Assembly (NCBI RefSeq): GCF_023015765.1
Contig: NZ_JALKAL010000007.1
Coordinates: 186,001 to 250,000, forward strand
Direction: 5' to 3'
DNA length: 64,000 nucleotides
From: Ornithinimicrobium sp. F0845
Lineage (GTDB): Bacteria > Actinomycetota > Actinomycetes > Actinomycetales > Dermatophilaceae
The notes beneath the pieces are model-generated. The model was not told the DNA's origin. It did no database searches and worked only from the letters and a program-made list of their open reading frames with translations. This document shows, piece by piece, positions 39,132 through 51,184 of this stretch. The translations under genes and the position numbers were made by a program. How positions within the stretch are numbered: position 1 is the stretch's first letter; each line of letters opens with the position of its first letter.

Positions 39132-39606
39132 GGTCGTCCTCCTTGAGCGAGGCCCGCAGGGCCGCCAGCCCGCGGGAGGTGTAGCCCTTGACCGCCCCGA
39201 CGCTGACACCCATCGTCTCGGCGGTCTGCTTCTCCGACAGGTCCAGGTAGTGCCGCAGCACCACGCTCTCCCGCTCACGGGGACCGATGGCCTGCAGCGC
39301 GCGCACCACGTCGACGACCTCGGTGTCCAGGGAGTTGGTCAGTATGTCGTGGGGCTGGTCCACGAGCACCTCGCGGCGGGTGCGTCGCCAGCGGTCGGTG
39401 TGCAGGTTGGCCAGGACGCGGCGGGCGTAGGCCGTTGGCTGCTGACCCCCGATGCGCGGCCACTTCAGATAGACCCGGACCAGCGTCTCCTGGACGAGGT
39501 CCTCCGCGGCGTGCCGGTCGGCGGTGAGCATCCACGCCGTCGTCAGGAGCCACGGCTTGACGGACGTCGCGAACTCGACGAACGACTCCTCCTGCGCCCG
39601 GCGCAC
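39124..39606 (-). CDS. SigE-family ECF sigma factor
   Basis: The 160-residue compact ECF sigma factor has sigma2 with LTADRHAAEDLVQETLVRVYLKW (about 28-50) and sigma4 with GPRERESVVLRHYLDLSEKQTAETMGVSVGAVKGYTSRGLAAL (about 110-152). This is the length and pattern of the abundant actinobacterial SigE (TIGR02983) subfamily. GGGAGG stands six bases before the GTG. Its C-terminus overlaps the membrane protein gene, and an ECF-type promoter lies upstream, suggesting self-activation. Confidence 0.9.
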   Translation of the reverse strand: MRRAQEESFVEFATSVKPWLLTTAWMLTADRHAAEDLVQETLVRVYLKWPRIGGQQPTAYARRVLANLHTDRWRRTRREVLVDQPHDILTNSLDTEVVDVVRALQAIGPRERESVVLRHYLDLSEKQTAETMGVSVGAVKGYTSRGLAALRASLKEDDRV

Positions 39607-39651
39607 CTGACACCTCCCTTGCCGCTGGCCACTCTGCCCTGTCGACCGTCC

Positions 39652-39677
39652 CTAACGCAGCACCCGGTCAGAAGGTT
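39652..39677 (-). promoter_or_regulatory. ECF-type promoter before the SigE-family gene
   Basis: On the minus strand AACC is followed after 16 bases by CGTT (plus-strand AACG at 39654-39657 and GGTT at 39674-39677), the usual ECF -35/-10 pattern. It lies about 45 bases before the GTG, leaving room for a leader with Shine-Dalgarno. It fits autoregulation. Confidence 0.5.
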
Positions 39678-39717
39678 GTAGCCCACGCGGCCCCCGCGGG
39701 ATCCGTAGGCTGACAGG

Positions 39718-40776
39718 GTGAGCCCTGCTGAGGACGCGCTCGACGCGGAGGACCGGCTGGTCCGTGCCGCCGCCACCCAGCTGTATGCCGGAGCACCGGC
39801 GGACTTCATCGCGACCCGGACCGCTCTGGTCAAGTCCGCGAAGACCGAGGGAGAGAAGGGCGCCGCCACGGCGATCGGCGCGCTGCGCCGACCGAGCGTC
39901 GCCGCCTGGGCGCTCAACCAGCTGGTGCATCGTGGAGAACCCGTCATCGAGGAGCTGGCTGATCTCGGTGCGCGGTTGCGGCACGCCACCTCGGCGCTGG
40001 ACGCGGCCGGTATCGCCGGCATGCGGGGCGAGCGCGACGCGGTCCTCGCCGCGCTCGTGGCGGCGGCCGCCCGGGTCGCCGGCGAGGAGGGGCAGAAGCT
40101 CACGGCGACCGTCGAGGCCGAGGTGCGCGACACCGGCATCGCTGCACTGGCCGACGAGGCTGCCGAGGCGGTGCTGCGGTCGGGCACGCTGACGCGCGCG
40201 CTGAGCTATTCGGGGTTCGGCGAGGTCGACGTGTCCGAGGCCGCCGCCACGACGAGCACGGGCGTGGTGCTCACGTCCATCCCGGGTGGGCGGACCGGAC
40301 GTGAGGCGGCTGCCCCGGAGCCTGACGCCACAGAGTCGGAGAGCTCGGAGCCCGATGCAACGGAGCCTGACAGGGCGGAGTCCGACAGCGCGGAGTCCGA
40401 CAGCGCGGAGTCCGACAGCGCGGAGTCCGACACGGATGCGGAGGGCGGTGACGCTCAGGGTGAGGGCGACCACGTGGAGGCCATTGCGGAGGCGGCGGCC
40501 CAGGAGCGTGAGCGCGAGATCGCCGAGGCAGAGAAAGCCGTGAGCGTGGCCGAGCAGGAGGTCGGTCGGCGACGGGCCTCGGTGGAGGCCGCCCGCAACC
40601 GCACCGAGGCCACGCGACAGCGCCTGCAGAAGCTGGAGCAGCAGCTGGAGACCGCACGGGCCGAGGACGACGACGCCCTGGAGAAGCTGACGTCGGCGGT
40701 TAGCAGCGCCAAGCGGGCGGACGCCGAGCTCAAGGACGCCCGCGACCGACTTGACCGAACGCTGGCCGAGACTTGA
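39718..40776 (+). CDS. Hypothetical protein with acidic repeats and coiled coil
   Basis: The 352-residue protein has no recognised family. Residues 1-165 are mostly helical; 190-240 form an acidic Glu/Ser/Asp region with four ESDSA repeats; 255-350 form a long charged coiled coil (AQEREREIAEAEKAVSVAEQEV and on). There is no signal peptide or membrane segment, so it is probably cytosolic and elongated. The GTG at 39718 stands six bases after TAGGCT. It is divergent from the SigE-family operon, but the sites do not overlap. Confidence 0.65.
   Translation: MSPAEDALDAEDRLVRAAATQLYAGAPADFIATRTALVKSAKTEGEKGAATAIGALRRPSVAAWALNQLVHRGEPVIEELADLGARLRHATSALDAAGIAGMRGERDAVLAALVAAAARVAGEEGQKLTATVEAEVRDTGIAALADEAAEAVLRSGTLTRALSYSGFGEVDVSEAAATTSTGVVLTSIPGGRTGREAAAPEPDATESESSEPDATEPDRAESDSAESDSAESDSAESDTDAEGGDAQGEGDHVEAIAEAAAQEREREIAEAEKAVSVAEQEVGRRRASVEAARNRTEATRQRLQKLEQQLETARAEDDDALEKLTSAVSSAKRADAELKDARDRLDRTLAET
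40378..40437 (+). repeat. 15-base tandem repeat in coiled-coil gene
   Basis: Four copies of GAGTCCGACAGCGCG-type sequence encode ESDSA repeats. The copies are identical or nearly so, and the unit is a multiple of three, so copy number can change without a frameshift. Confidence 0.85.
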
Positions 40777-40873
40777 CCTGAACCCTGTGGAGTCCTCCGT
40801 CGGACCGACCTAGCCTGCGCCTATCGGGAGACCGATTGGCAGACCCCAACCCCCTTTCAAAGGACTCACATTG

Positions 40874-43054
40874 ATGACGCGCGTCCATGCTCGACGCCTC
40901 GTGGTGCCGCTCACGACGACGGCTTTGCTCGCCACGCTCTGCGCGGCCCCCATGGCCACCGGAGCCGAGGTCGCTGAGGCCTACGACACCCTCGAGCTCC
41001 AGGCCCGCACCAACCTTCTGGTGAACGACGAGGGCTTCAACCTGCCGCCGGGCAGCAGCTTCAACAGCATCACCCCGGACATCAACGACGCCGCACAGGT
41101 CGCGTTCCGGGTGCAGTACACCGCAGCCGAGGGCAACCCGTCCTCCGGTGCGCCAGGCATCTGGTTCGGTGGTGACGGCACCGGCTCCATCGTCCACCGT
41201 GGCACCGAGAGCCAGTCGGTGCCCAACGACGTGAGCCTCAACGAGGCGGGGGACATCGCCTTCACCTTCGGCGACGGTGCCCTGGACAACGCGCTCTTCC
41301 GCTACGACGGGGCGGCCGGCACCGTCAACCAGGTGGGGACCTCCCCGGTCCTGCCCAGCAGCTACAACCACCCGGTCATCGACGAGGAGGGTGACATCAC
41401 CTTCGGCGGCACGTTCGGGTCGGGCCGGGCCTGGGCCGGTGTCGAGGACGCCATGGGGGTGTACTACGTGCAGGACAGCTCCCTGGACCCCGACAGCCCC
41501 TTCGGCTACCTCTACACACCCCGAGGCAACGACGCTGCCCAGATCGCCGGCAAGGTCGGCCTCGAGAGCAACATCAGCACTGACGTGGAGATCCGGGTCT
41601 TCGAGGCGGACGGGACCAGCCAGCTGATGGCGGCCTCCACCTCGGTGGACGAGACCTCGGCATACTCCCGGTTCGACAACTCGGTCGGGCTGAGCGATAA
41701 CGGCCTGGTCGCCGCCATCGCCACCCGGGCCGCCGACGGCACCAAGGTCGTGCTCCGGCTCGACGGCACCACGGCCACCGAGGTCGCCGTCGCCGGTGAG
41801 GACGGCATCGAGTCGTTCGACTTCTTCGCGCCGGACATCAACGACGCGGGCCAGGTCGTCTTCCGGGCCGTCGACGCAACGGGCCAGGCCGTCTACGTGG
41901 CCGACGGGGAGACCGTGACCCGGGTCGTCGGCAAGGGCGATGAGGTCCAGACGGACAACGGCCTGGCCCAGCTCGGGCAGCACGACGGCAGCCCCGTCTT
42001 CGGCGGCGCGCCGCGGATCAACAACCTCGGCGACGTGTCGTTCACCGCCGGTGTGCATCCTGCCGGTGACAACCAGGTCGAGTGGGGCAGCGGGGTCTTC
42101 GTGGCGTATGCCGGGGACCAGGTCCCGCCGGAGCCGGAGGGGCCGGAGACGGTCGAGCGGCTGAGTGGGTTCAACCGGTTCGCGACGGCCGCCAACGCCG
42201 CCCTCTCCGTCTACCCCGAGGGCGCCGAGGTCGTCTACATCGCGACCGGACGCGCCTTCCCCGACGCCCTGACGGCGACGGCCCCCGCAGGTCACGAGGA
42301 CGGCCCGGTCCTGCTCACCGAGGCGGACCGCATCCCCCTCGACACGCGGACCGCACTGGAGGCGCTCACCCCCGCCGAGATCATCGTGACCGGCGGCTCG
42401 GGCGCGGTGTCCGACGACGTCCTGGCCGCCCTGGAGCAGTTCACCGACGGGCCGGTGACCCGCATCAGCGGCGTCGACCGCTACGGCACGGCCGCAGCGC
42501 TCGCGGCCCGCTTCGAGACCCCGGAGACCGTGTTCGTCGCGACCGGCCTGGACTACCCGGACGCGTTGGCCGCCGGTGCGCGGGCCGGTGCCGTCGGAGC
42601 ACCCGTGCTCCTCGTCCGACAGGACGGGGTCCCGGTGAGCACCCGAGCTGCCCTGGAGTCCCTGACGCCAGGCAACATCGTGGTCGTGGGCGGGGACGGG
42701 TCGGTCGCCGACGAGGTCCTGACGGCCCTGGAGGCCTACACCACGGGCGAGGTCACCCGCGTGAGCGGCACCGACCGCTACGCCACGGCGGCCGCCCTGT
42801 CCGAGGGGCTGACCACCAGTGAGTTCGGCTTCGTCGCGACCGGTCAGGACTGGCCGGACGCCCTGGGCGCCGCAGCCCTGGCCGGCCACCTGGGCTCACC
42901 CGTGCTGCTGGTCAAGGCCGACGAGCTCCCGGCGGCGACCTCGACCGAGCTGGAGCGGCTGGAGCCGCCGCACCTGCGGGTCCTCGGCGGCACGGCCGTG
43001 ATCCAGGAGTCGGTCAAGGAGGCGCTGGAGGCACTCGACTACACCGACGAGTGA
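40874..43054 (+). CDS. Secreted protein with CWB2 cell-wall-binding repeats
   Basis: The 726-residue exported protein has a signal peptide at about 1-35 (RRLVVPLTTTALLATLCAAPMATGAE), then an N-terminal region of about 390 residues with recurring INDAGQVVFR/LNEAGDIAF motifs (choice-of-anchor beta-propeller-like repeats), and three CW_binding_2 repeats at about 430-725 (each near RLSGxxRFATAA, VYIATGxxFPDAL). CWB2 domains attach to wall polymers. AAAGGA stands nine bases before the ATG; a TTG just in front is an alternative start. Role: surface protein of unknown function. Confidence 0.87.
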   Translation: MTRVHARRLVVPLTTTALLATLCAAPMATGAEVAEAYDTLELQARTNLLVNDEGFNLPPGSSFNSITPDINDAAQVAFRVQYTAAEGNPSSGAPGIWFGGDGTGSIVHRGTESQSVPNDVSLNEAGDIAFTFGDGALDNALFRYDGAAGTVNQVGTSPVLPSSYNHPVIDEEGDITFGGTFGSGRAWAGVEDAMGVYYVQDSSLDPDSPFGYLYTPRGNDAAQIAGKVGLESNISTDVEIRVFEADGTSQLMAASTSVDETSAYSRFDNSVGLSDNGLVAAIATRAADGTKVVLRLDGTTATEVAVAGEDGIESFDFFAPDINDAGQVVFRAVDATGQAVYVADGETVTRVVGKGDEVQTDNGLAQLGQHDGSPVFGGAPRINNLGDVSFTAGVHPAGDNQVEWGSGVFVAYAGDQVPPEPEGPETVERLSGFNRFATAANAALSVYPEGAEVVYIATGRAFPDALTATAPAGHEDGPVLLTEADRIPLDTRTALEALTPAEIIVTGGSGAVSDDVLAALEQFTDGPVTRISGVDRYGTAAALAARFETPETVFVATGLDYPDALAAGARAGAVGAPVLLVRQDGVPVSTRAALESLTPGNIVVVGGDGSVADEVLTALEAYTTGEVTRVSGTDRYATAAALSEGLTTSEFGFVATGQDWPDALGAAALAGHLGSPVLLVKADELPAATSTELERLEPPHLRVLGGTAVIQESVKEALEALDYTDE

Positions 43055-43119
43055 GGTCAGCTCAGCGATGCGCCCGGACAGACCAGGCGGGTCGCCTACG
43101 CTGAGCAGGACACCACCGC

Positions 43120-43153
43120 CCCGGGGGCCGGCCACGACCGGCCGGTCCCCGGG
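43120..43153 (+). terminator. Strong GC hairpin between CWB2 and crotonase genes
   Basis: A 12-base stem with one G-T pair (43120-43131 with 43142-43153) and ten-base loop. It lies after TACGCT (43096-43101), a possible -10 for the crotonase gene, so it could either end the CWB2 message or form an attenuator in the crotonase leader. Confidence 0.45.
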
Positions 43154-43185
43154 ACGGCACCAGCGACCGAGGATCGGCGGAGCCC

Positions 43186-43983
43186 GTGGGCGAGCACATC
43201 ACCTGTCACATCGAGGGCCCCCTCGCCCGCGTCAGCCTGAACCGGCCGGACAAGCTCAACGCCCTCACGCTCGACATGCTCGGCGACCTGGCAGACACCG
43301 CGCACCGGGTGCGGGCGGACCGGCGGGTGCGCGTCGTCATACTGTCCGGGGTGGGGGAGTCCTTCTGTGCCGGACTGGACTTCGCCTCGACCCTGGCCGA
43401 CCGCGGCGGGCTGGCCAAGGCCTTCGTGCCCCGCCCGTGGCGCGGCACCAACACGTTCCAGGAGGCCTGCTACGGCTGGCGCCGCATCCCGTTGCCGGTC
43501 ATCGCGGCGGTTCACGGCAACTGTCTCGGCGGGGGCCTGCAGATCGCGCTCGGGGCCGACTTCCGGTTCACCACCGCGCAGGCCCGCTGGTCGGTCCTGG
43601 AGGGCAAGTGGGGGCTGATCCCGGACATGGCCGGCGTCCGCCTGCTCGCCGACCAGATCGGGATGGCCGAGGCCAAACGGCTCACCATGACCGCCGAGAT
43701 CATCTCCGGGACCGAGGCCGCCCGGCTCGGTCTCGCCACGGAGGCCACCGACCCGCACGCCGCCGCCGAGGAGCTCGCCGCCACCCTCCTCACCCGGTCG
43801 CCCGACGCGCTGGCCGCCGCGAAGCGGCTCTTCGAGAGCAGTTGGAACTCCACGGCCCGCGCCACCTTCGGCCGCGAGCGCCGGGAGCAGCTGCGCCTGC
43901 TCGCGCTGCCGAACACGGCCCGGGCACGCAGGGCCGCCTTCGGCCGGGAACACGCCGACTTCGCCGACCGGGCGCGCCGCTAG
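43186..43983 (+). CDS. Enoyl-CoA hydratase/isomerase (crotonase) family protein
   Basis: The 265-residue protein has the crotonase oxyanion-hole motifs SGVGESFCAGLDFAS (about 52-66) and HGNCLGGGLQIALGADFRF (about 108-126), then WGLIPDMAG. The first general-acid position carries no obvious Glu, so isomerase or hydrolase chemistry is possible. The substrate is unknown. GTG start; no Shine-Dalgarno of note. The epimerase gene follows 23 bases downstream. Confidence 0.85.
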   Translation: MGEHITCHIEGPLARVSLNRPDKLNALTLDMLGDLADTAHRVRADRRVRVVILSGVGESFCAGLDFASTLADRGGLAKAFVPRPWRGTNTFQEACYGWRRIPLPVIAAVHGNCLGGGLQIALGADFRFTTAQARWSVLEGKWGLIPDMAGVRLLADQIGMAEAKRLTMTAEIISGTEAARLGLATEATDPHAAAEELAATLLTRSPDALAAAKRLFESSWNSTARATFGRERREQLRLLALPNTARARRAAFGREHADFADRARR

Positions 43984-44006
43984 GCCAGGTGGGTCAGGAT
44001 GGAGTC

Positions 44007-45062
44007 GTGAAGTTCCTGATCTTCGGCGGCAGCGTCTTCCTGTCCAAGGCGATCGCGAAGGAGGCCCTGGCCCACGGCCACCAGGTCTCCTGTCTCTCCC
44101 GCGGCGACAGCGGCCCTTCCCCGCGCGGCACCCACCACATCGTGGCCGACCGCGACGAGGAGACCGACCCGCGGGCCGGGACGTGGACCGGGCTCGCCTC
44201 GCACGACTGGGACGCGGTGATCGATGTCGCCCGCACGCCCTCCTGGGTGGACACCGCACTGGCCGCGCTGGCCGACCGGGTGAGGCACTGGACCTTCGTG
44301 TCCTCGATCAGCGTCTACGCCGACCTCTCGACGCCCGGCGGCACCCCCGAGGACACCCCCACCCTCGAGCCGGCCGACGGCGACCTCGACGACAGCGCCG
44401 ACCCCACGTCATACGGTCGCAACAAGGTGGCCTGCGAGCGCGCGGTGCAGCGCGCCATGGACGGCCGCTGCCTCATCGCGCGCCCCGGCCTCATCGCCGG
44501 GCCGGGTGACCCGAGCGGTCGCTACACCTACTGGCCCGAGCGGCTCTCCCGGGGCGGAAAGGTGCTTGTGCCGCGACCGCCCGGGGCGCAGACCCAGCTC
44601 ATCGACGTCCGCGACCTGGCGCAGTGGCTGGTCCGGATGTCGGAGGAGGGCGGCACGGGCGTCTACGACACGGTGGCGCCGGCCACCACCTTCGAGGAGC
44701 TCCTCGCGCGCACGGCCGAGGGCGTGCGGCGCGCGACGGTGCCGGGACGCGACCGGCCCCCGCCGACCCGCCTGGTCTGGACCGAGCCGGACGCCCTGCT
44801 CCGGGAGGACGTGCGCCCGTGGGCCGGGCCCCGCTCGCTCCCCCTGTGGCTCCCTGACGAGGAGTATGCCGGGATGCGGGACCGCGACGTGACCTCCACC
44901 CTGGCCGCGGGGCTGAGTCCGCGACCACTGGCCGACACCGCCCAGGACACCCTGGAGTGGGTCGCCATGGGCCACGGGGCCCGCAAGTCCGGGCTGACCT
45001 GGGACGAGGAGCGGGACGTGCTCGCGTCGCTGTCCGAGAGCGACTCCAGCCCCGTCACGTAG
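44007..45062 (+). CDS. NAD-dependent epimerase/dehydratase-like protein
   Basis: The 351-residue atypical short-chain reductase has the N-terminal Rossmann motif FLIFGGSVFLSKAIAKEAL, a variant of GGTxFxG typical of the CSP41/isoflavone reductase-like branch, and SVYADLS with TSYGRNKVACE (YxxxK) near 128-135. The catalytic Tyr/Lys pair is present. The substrate is unknown; the neighbouring crotonase suggests an acyl or ring compound but this is weak. GTG at 44007, six bases after CAGGAT. Confidence 0.75.
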   Translation: MKFLIFGGSVFLSKAIAKEALAHGHQVSCLSRGDSGPSPRGTHHIVADRDEETDPRAGTWTGLASHDWDAVIDVARTPSWVDTALAALADRVRHWTFVSSISVYADLSTPGGTPEDTPTLEPADGDLDDSADPTSYGRNKVACERAVQRAMDGRCLIARPGLIAGPGDPSGRYTYWPERLSRGGKVLVPRPPGAQTQLIDVRDLAQWLVRMSEEGGTGVYDTVAPATTFEELLARTAEGVRRATVPGRDRPPPTRLVWTEPDALLREDVRPWAGPRSLPLWLPDEEYAGMRDRDVTSTLAAGLSPRPLADTAQDTLEWVAMGHGARKSGLTWDEERDVLASLSESDSSPVT

Positions 45063-45160
45063 TCAGCCTGCGGGACCGAACCCACCACACCCGGCCGGGC
45101 CCACATCGACCACTCCGGGTGCCAGAGCGGACCGGAAACCGTCACGGAGGGCTGGCTACG

Positions 45161-46099
45161 TCACCGGTCGCTGCGCTGTGCCAGCCAGAAGCCCAGCTGG
45201 ATCCTGCTGGTGGCCGCGGCCCGGTCCATCAGGGCACGCACCCGGCGCTGCACGGTGCGCGGGGAGACGGCGAGCTGGTGGGAGATGGCCTTGTCGCCGT
45301 AGCCCTGGAGCAGCAACGAGACGATCTGCTCGTCGAGCTCCTCGCCCCCGTCGAGGGGCACGAGCACGTCCCGGGACCGCTCCCAGGTCCGCTCGAAGAG
45401 ACCGACGAGGGCGTCGAGCAGGCCGCTGCGTCGCACCACGACCGCACCGACCTCGCCCTCGGCCGACAGCGGCACGAGCGCGACGTCGTGGTCGGCGATG
45501 AGCATCCGCAGCGGCAGCTCGTCGGTCGCACGGATCCGCTCACCCGCTTCGACGGTGGCCGCGATCTGCTCCAGCATGCCCGGCCGCTCCAGCAGGGGCC
45601 GCTCGACCACCACGTCATAGCGGACGCCGCGCCGCAGGGCCTCACCCTCGGCGGAGTTGTCCTGGGCAGCCACCACGGTGTGCTCGGCCTTGACGAAGGC
45701 GCGGACCCGCTCGGTGGCCGCGGACTGCACCTGCGCGAAGCGCCGCCGCACCTCGTCGGCGCCGACGACGACCTCCACGAGGGTCCGCAGGGAGTCATCT
45801 CCCTGACCGGTCTGAAACGCGGCCGCCAGGTCGGTGAGCGCCGCCTCGGCCCGCCCGAGCTCGTCGCGGCGCCGCACCAGGAGGCTGCGGAGCGCCAGCT
45901 CGGGTGGGGCGGCCCGGTAGACCTCGTCCTCGACCGAGACCAGCCCGGCCTCGTGGAGCGAGCCGAGGACGGCGGTGGTGTCCTGGACGGGCAGCCCCAG
46001 CGCCGCCGCGACGTCCGTGGCGCGGTTGCGGCCGCGCGTCACGAGGTGCCGGTAGGCACGCTCCTCGTCCGCGGCGATGCCCAGCGTGGCCAGGTCCAT
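45161..46099 (-). CDS. TrmB-like/LuxR-type transcriptional regulator
   Basis: The 312-residue regulator has an N-terminal TrmB-like winged helix (about 5-65, ATDVAAALGLPVQDTTAVLGSLHEAGLV), a middle domain and a C-terminal LuxR-type HTH (about 255-310, QGYGDKAISHQLAVSPRTVQRRVRALM). In streptomycetes and relatives this architecture is often placed next to secreted subtilases, as here. It is upstream-adjacent to nothing but follows the peptidase gene on the same strand (82-base gap). TACCGT lies six bases before the ATG. Confidence 0.82.
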   Translation of the reverse strand: MDLATLGIAADEERAYRHLVTRGRNRATDVAAALGLPVQDTTAVLGSLHEAGLVSVEDEVYRAAPPELALRSLLVRRRDELGRAEAALTDLAAAFQTGQGDDSLRTLVEVVVGADEVRRRFAQVQSAATERVRAFVKAEHTVVAAQDNSAEGEALRRGVRYDVVVERPLLERPGMLEQIAATVEAGERIRATDELPLRMLIADHDVALVPLSAEGEVGAVVVRRSGLLDALVGLFERTWERSRDVLVPLDGGEELDEQIVSLLLQGYGDKAISHQLAVSPRTVQRRVRALMDRAAATSRIQLGFWLAQRSDR

Positions 46100-46181
46100 G
46101 CGCCTACGGTAAGCCCCCAGGATGCCGACCGGCGCGGCCCCGCGGCGGGGCCGCGCCGGCGCGGTGGTCAGACCAGCGATC

Positions 46182-49550
<3,369 letters not shown>

Positions 49551-49724
49551 GGGTGCCTCTCGACGGTGACGAACGGCCCCACGTTGACAGCGGATCACCC
49601 CGTCCGAAAGAGGTTGGTGGCGGCGACTAGTCGTCCTGGCGCAAAGACGCCACCAGCCCAGCACGGCTCCCCGAGGGGACGAGGGCGAGCCCGTCGTCGG
49701 CGACGACGGCACATCTGCGGTCTG

Positions 49725-50534
49725 TCAGCCGGGCGCGACCTCGTCGCCCACCCGCAGCACCCCGTCCCCCAGCGGCACCAGGCGGGTGCCGAGCCAGGTC
49801 TTGCCGTCCCACTTGCGGTGGCGGGCCAGGGTGGCGATCGGCTCCCGGCCGGTCGTGAGGGTGAACGGGTCGATCTGGGTCATGACGCACCGGTCGCAGG
49901 GCTCCGCGGTGCGGAACTCGACGTCGCCGAGCCGCACGGTCGGCCAGCGGTCCTCGGCGAACGGTTCGGAGCCGTCGATCACCACGTTGGGGCGGAACCG
50001 GATCATGCTCGTGGCCGGGTCCTCGTCCGCCCAGGCCGGCCCGATCCACTCACGGAGCTGATCCAGCGACCGTTCGGAGACCATCAGCAGGGGCCCGGCG
50101 TCGGCGAGCGAGAGCACGTCCCCGTCCAGCCCGCCGTGCGCGCCGGAGACCCGGCGGACCTGCGGGTCCTCCTGCCAAATCAGCCGGAGCGGCTGACCCA
50201 CCCGCTCGGCGATCCACCAGTTGACGTCCTCGTCGGCCGGGTTCGCGAACCCCTGCCGGGAGTGGCTGACCGGCACCGGTCCGAGCCCCAGCGGGGTGTC
50301 CACCAGGATGCTGTCCCCGGCGCCGTCGTGGATCCGGATCGTGTCCTCGTCGACCTGCTCGGCGCGCAGGCCGAGGAGGGCGTGCACCTCGCGGGCGGTG
50401 ACCTTCTCGCCGGCCTCGTCGACCAGGCCCCAGCGGCGGTCGCCCTCCAGCCCCCAGGGCTCCACGACGGCCTCGTCCACGGAGTCGCCGGCGAGCGACT
50501 TGACCGGATAGATGCGCAGGTCGGTGATGCGCAC
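49725..50534 (-). CDS. MOSC domain protein (YcbX/mARC-like)
   Basis: The 269-residue protein has an N-terminal beta-barrel MOSC_N part (ITDLRIYPVKSLAGDSVDEA) and a MOSC domain with the molybdenum cofactor Cys in EPCDRCVMTQIDP (near 220-232). Such proteins reduce N-hydroxylated bases (YcbX type) with an electron donor. The usual fused ferredoxin domain is missing, so it needs a separate reductase. GAGGAGGGAG lies directly before the GTG. It probably forms a unit with the glutathione peroxidase gene, which starts upstream on the same strand (40-base gap). Confidence 0.88.
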   Translation of the reverse strand: MRITDLRIYPVKSLAGDSVDEAVVEPWGLEGDRRWGLVDEAGEKVTAREVHALLGLRAEQVDEDTIRIHDGAGDSILVDTPLGLGPVPVSHSRQGFANPADEDVNWWIAERVGQPLRLIWQEDPQVRRVSGAHGGLDGDVLSLADAGPLLMVSERSLDQLREWIGPAWADEDPATSMIRFRPNVVIDGSEPFAEDRWPTVRLGDVEFRTAEPCDRCVMTQIDPFTLTTGREPIATLARHRKWDGKTWLGTRLVPLGDGVLRVGDEVAPG

Positions 50535-50574
50535 GTGCTCTCCCTCCTCGGTCGCGGCTGTCCAGCTCTGCCGC

Positions 50575-51081
50575 TCAGGCGGTCGCGTCGGCCGGCCCGG
50601 GCAGTGCGCCCTCGATCGCCGCGACCACCTCGGCCGACTCCGGCTCGACGCGTGAGCGGAAACGGGCCACGACGTCGCCGTCCGGCCCGACCACCCACTT
50701 CTCGAAGTTCCACCCGACGTCGCCCGCCGTGCCCTCGGCGTCCTCGGCCCTCGTCAGCTCGTCGAACAGCGGGTGCCGGCCCTCGCCGTTGACCTCCACC
50801 TTGTCCATCATCGGGAAGGTCACGCCGTAGGTCGAGGCACAGAACTGGGCGATCTCCTCGTTGGTGCCCGGCTCCTGCCCGTTGAACTGGTTGCACGGGA
50901 AACCGACCACGGTGAGCCCCTGCTCGCCGTAGCGTTCCTGCAGACGCTCCAGCCCGGCATACTGCGGGGTCATCCCACAGCGGGAGGCGACGTTGACGAG
51001 CAGGAGGGCGCGCCCGGCGTAGTCACCCAGGGTGGTGGGGCGGCCGTCGAGCGTGGTCAGCGGGATGTCGTGGAGGCTCAC
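50575..51081 (-). CDS. Glutathione/thioredoxin peroxidase family protein
   Basis: The 168-residue GPx-family protein has its active-site Cys in VASRCGMTPQYAGLE (selenocysteine-free), FPCNQFNGQEPG with the second Cys and Gln, and WNFEKWVV with Trp. It reduces peroxides using thioredoxin or mycothiol in actinobacteria. Start at VSLHDIP: TATCGT lies seven bases upstream; a GTG three codons earlier is also possible. It is divergent from the phosphofructokinase gene. Confidence 0.92.
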   Translation of the reverse strand: MSLHDIPLTTLDGRPTTLGDYAGRALLLVNVASRCGMTPQYAGLERLQERYGEQGLTVVGFPCNQFNGQEPGTNEEIAQFCASTYGVTFPMMDKVEVNGEGRHPLFDELTRAEDAEGTAGDVGWNFEKWVVGPDGDVVARFRSRVEPESAEVVAAIEGALPGPADATA

Positions 51082-51184
51082 GGCCTTCACGATACGACGA
51101 CCGCGGCAGGGCCTCGACGTCGCCGGGCCCCGGTGAGGGGCGGCGGATTGGTCTCCGGGGCGCGGACCCGACAGACTGTGCTGC

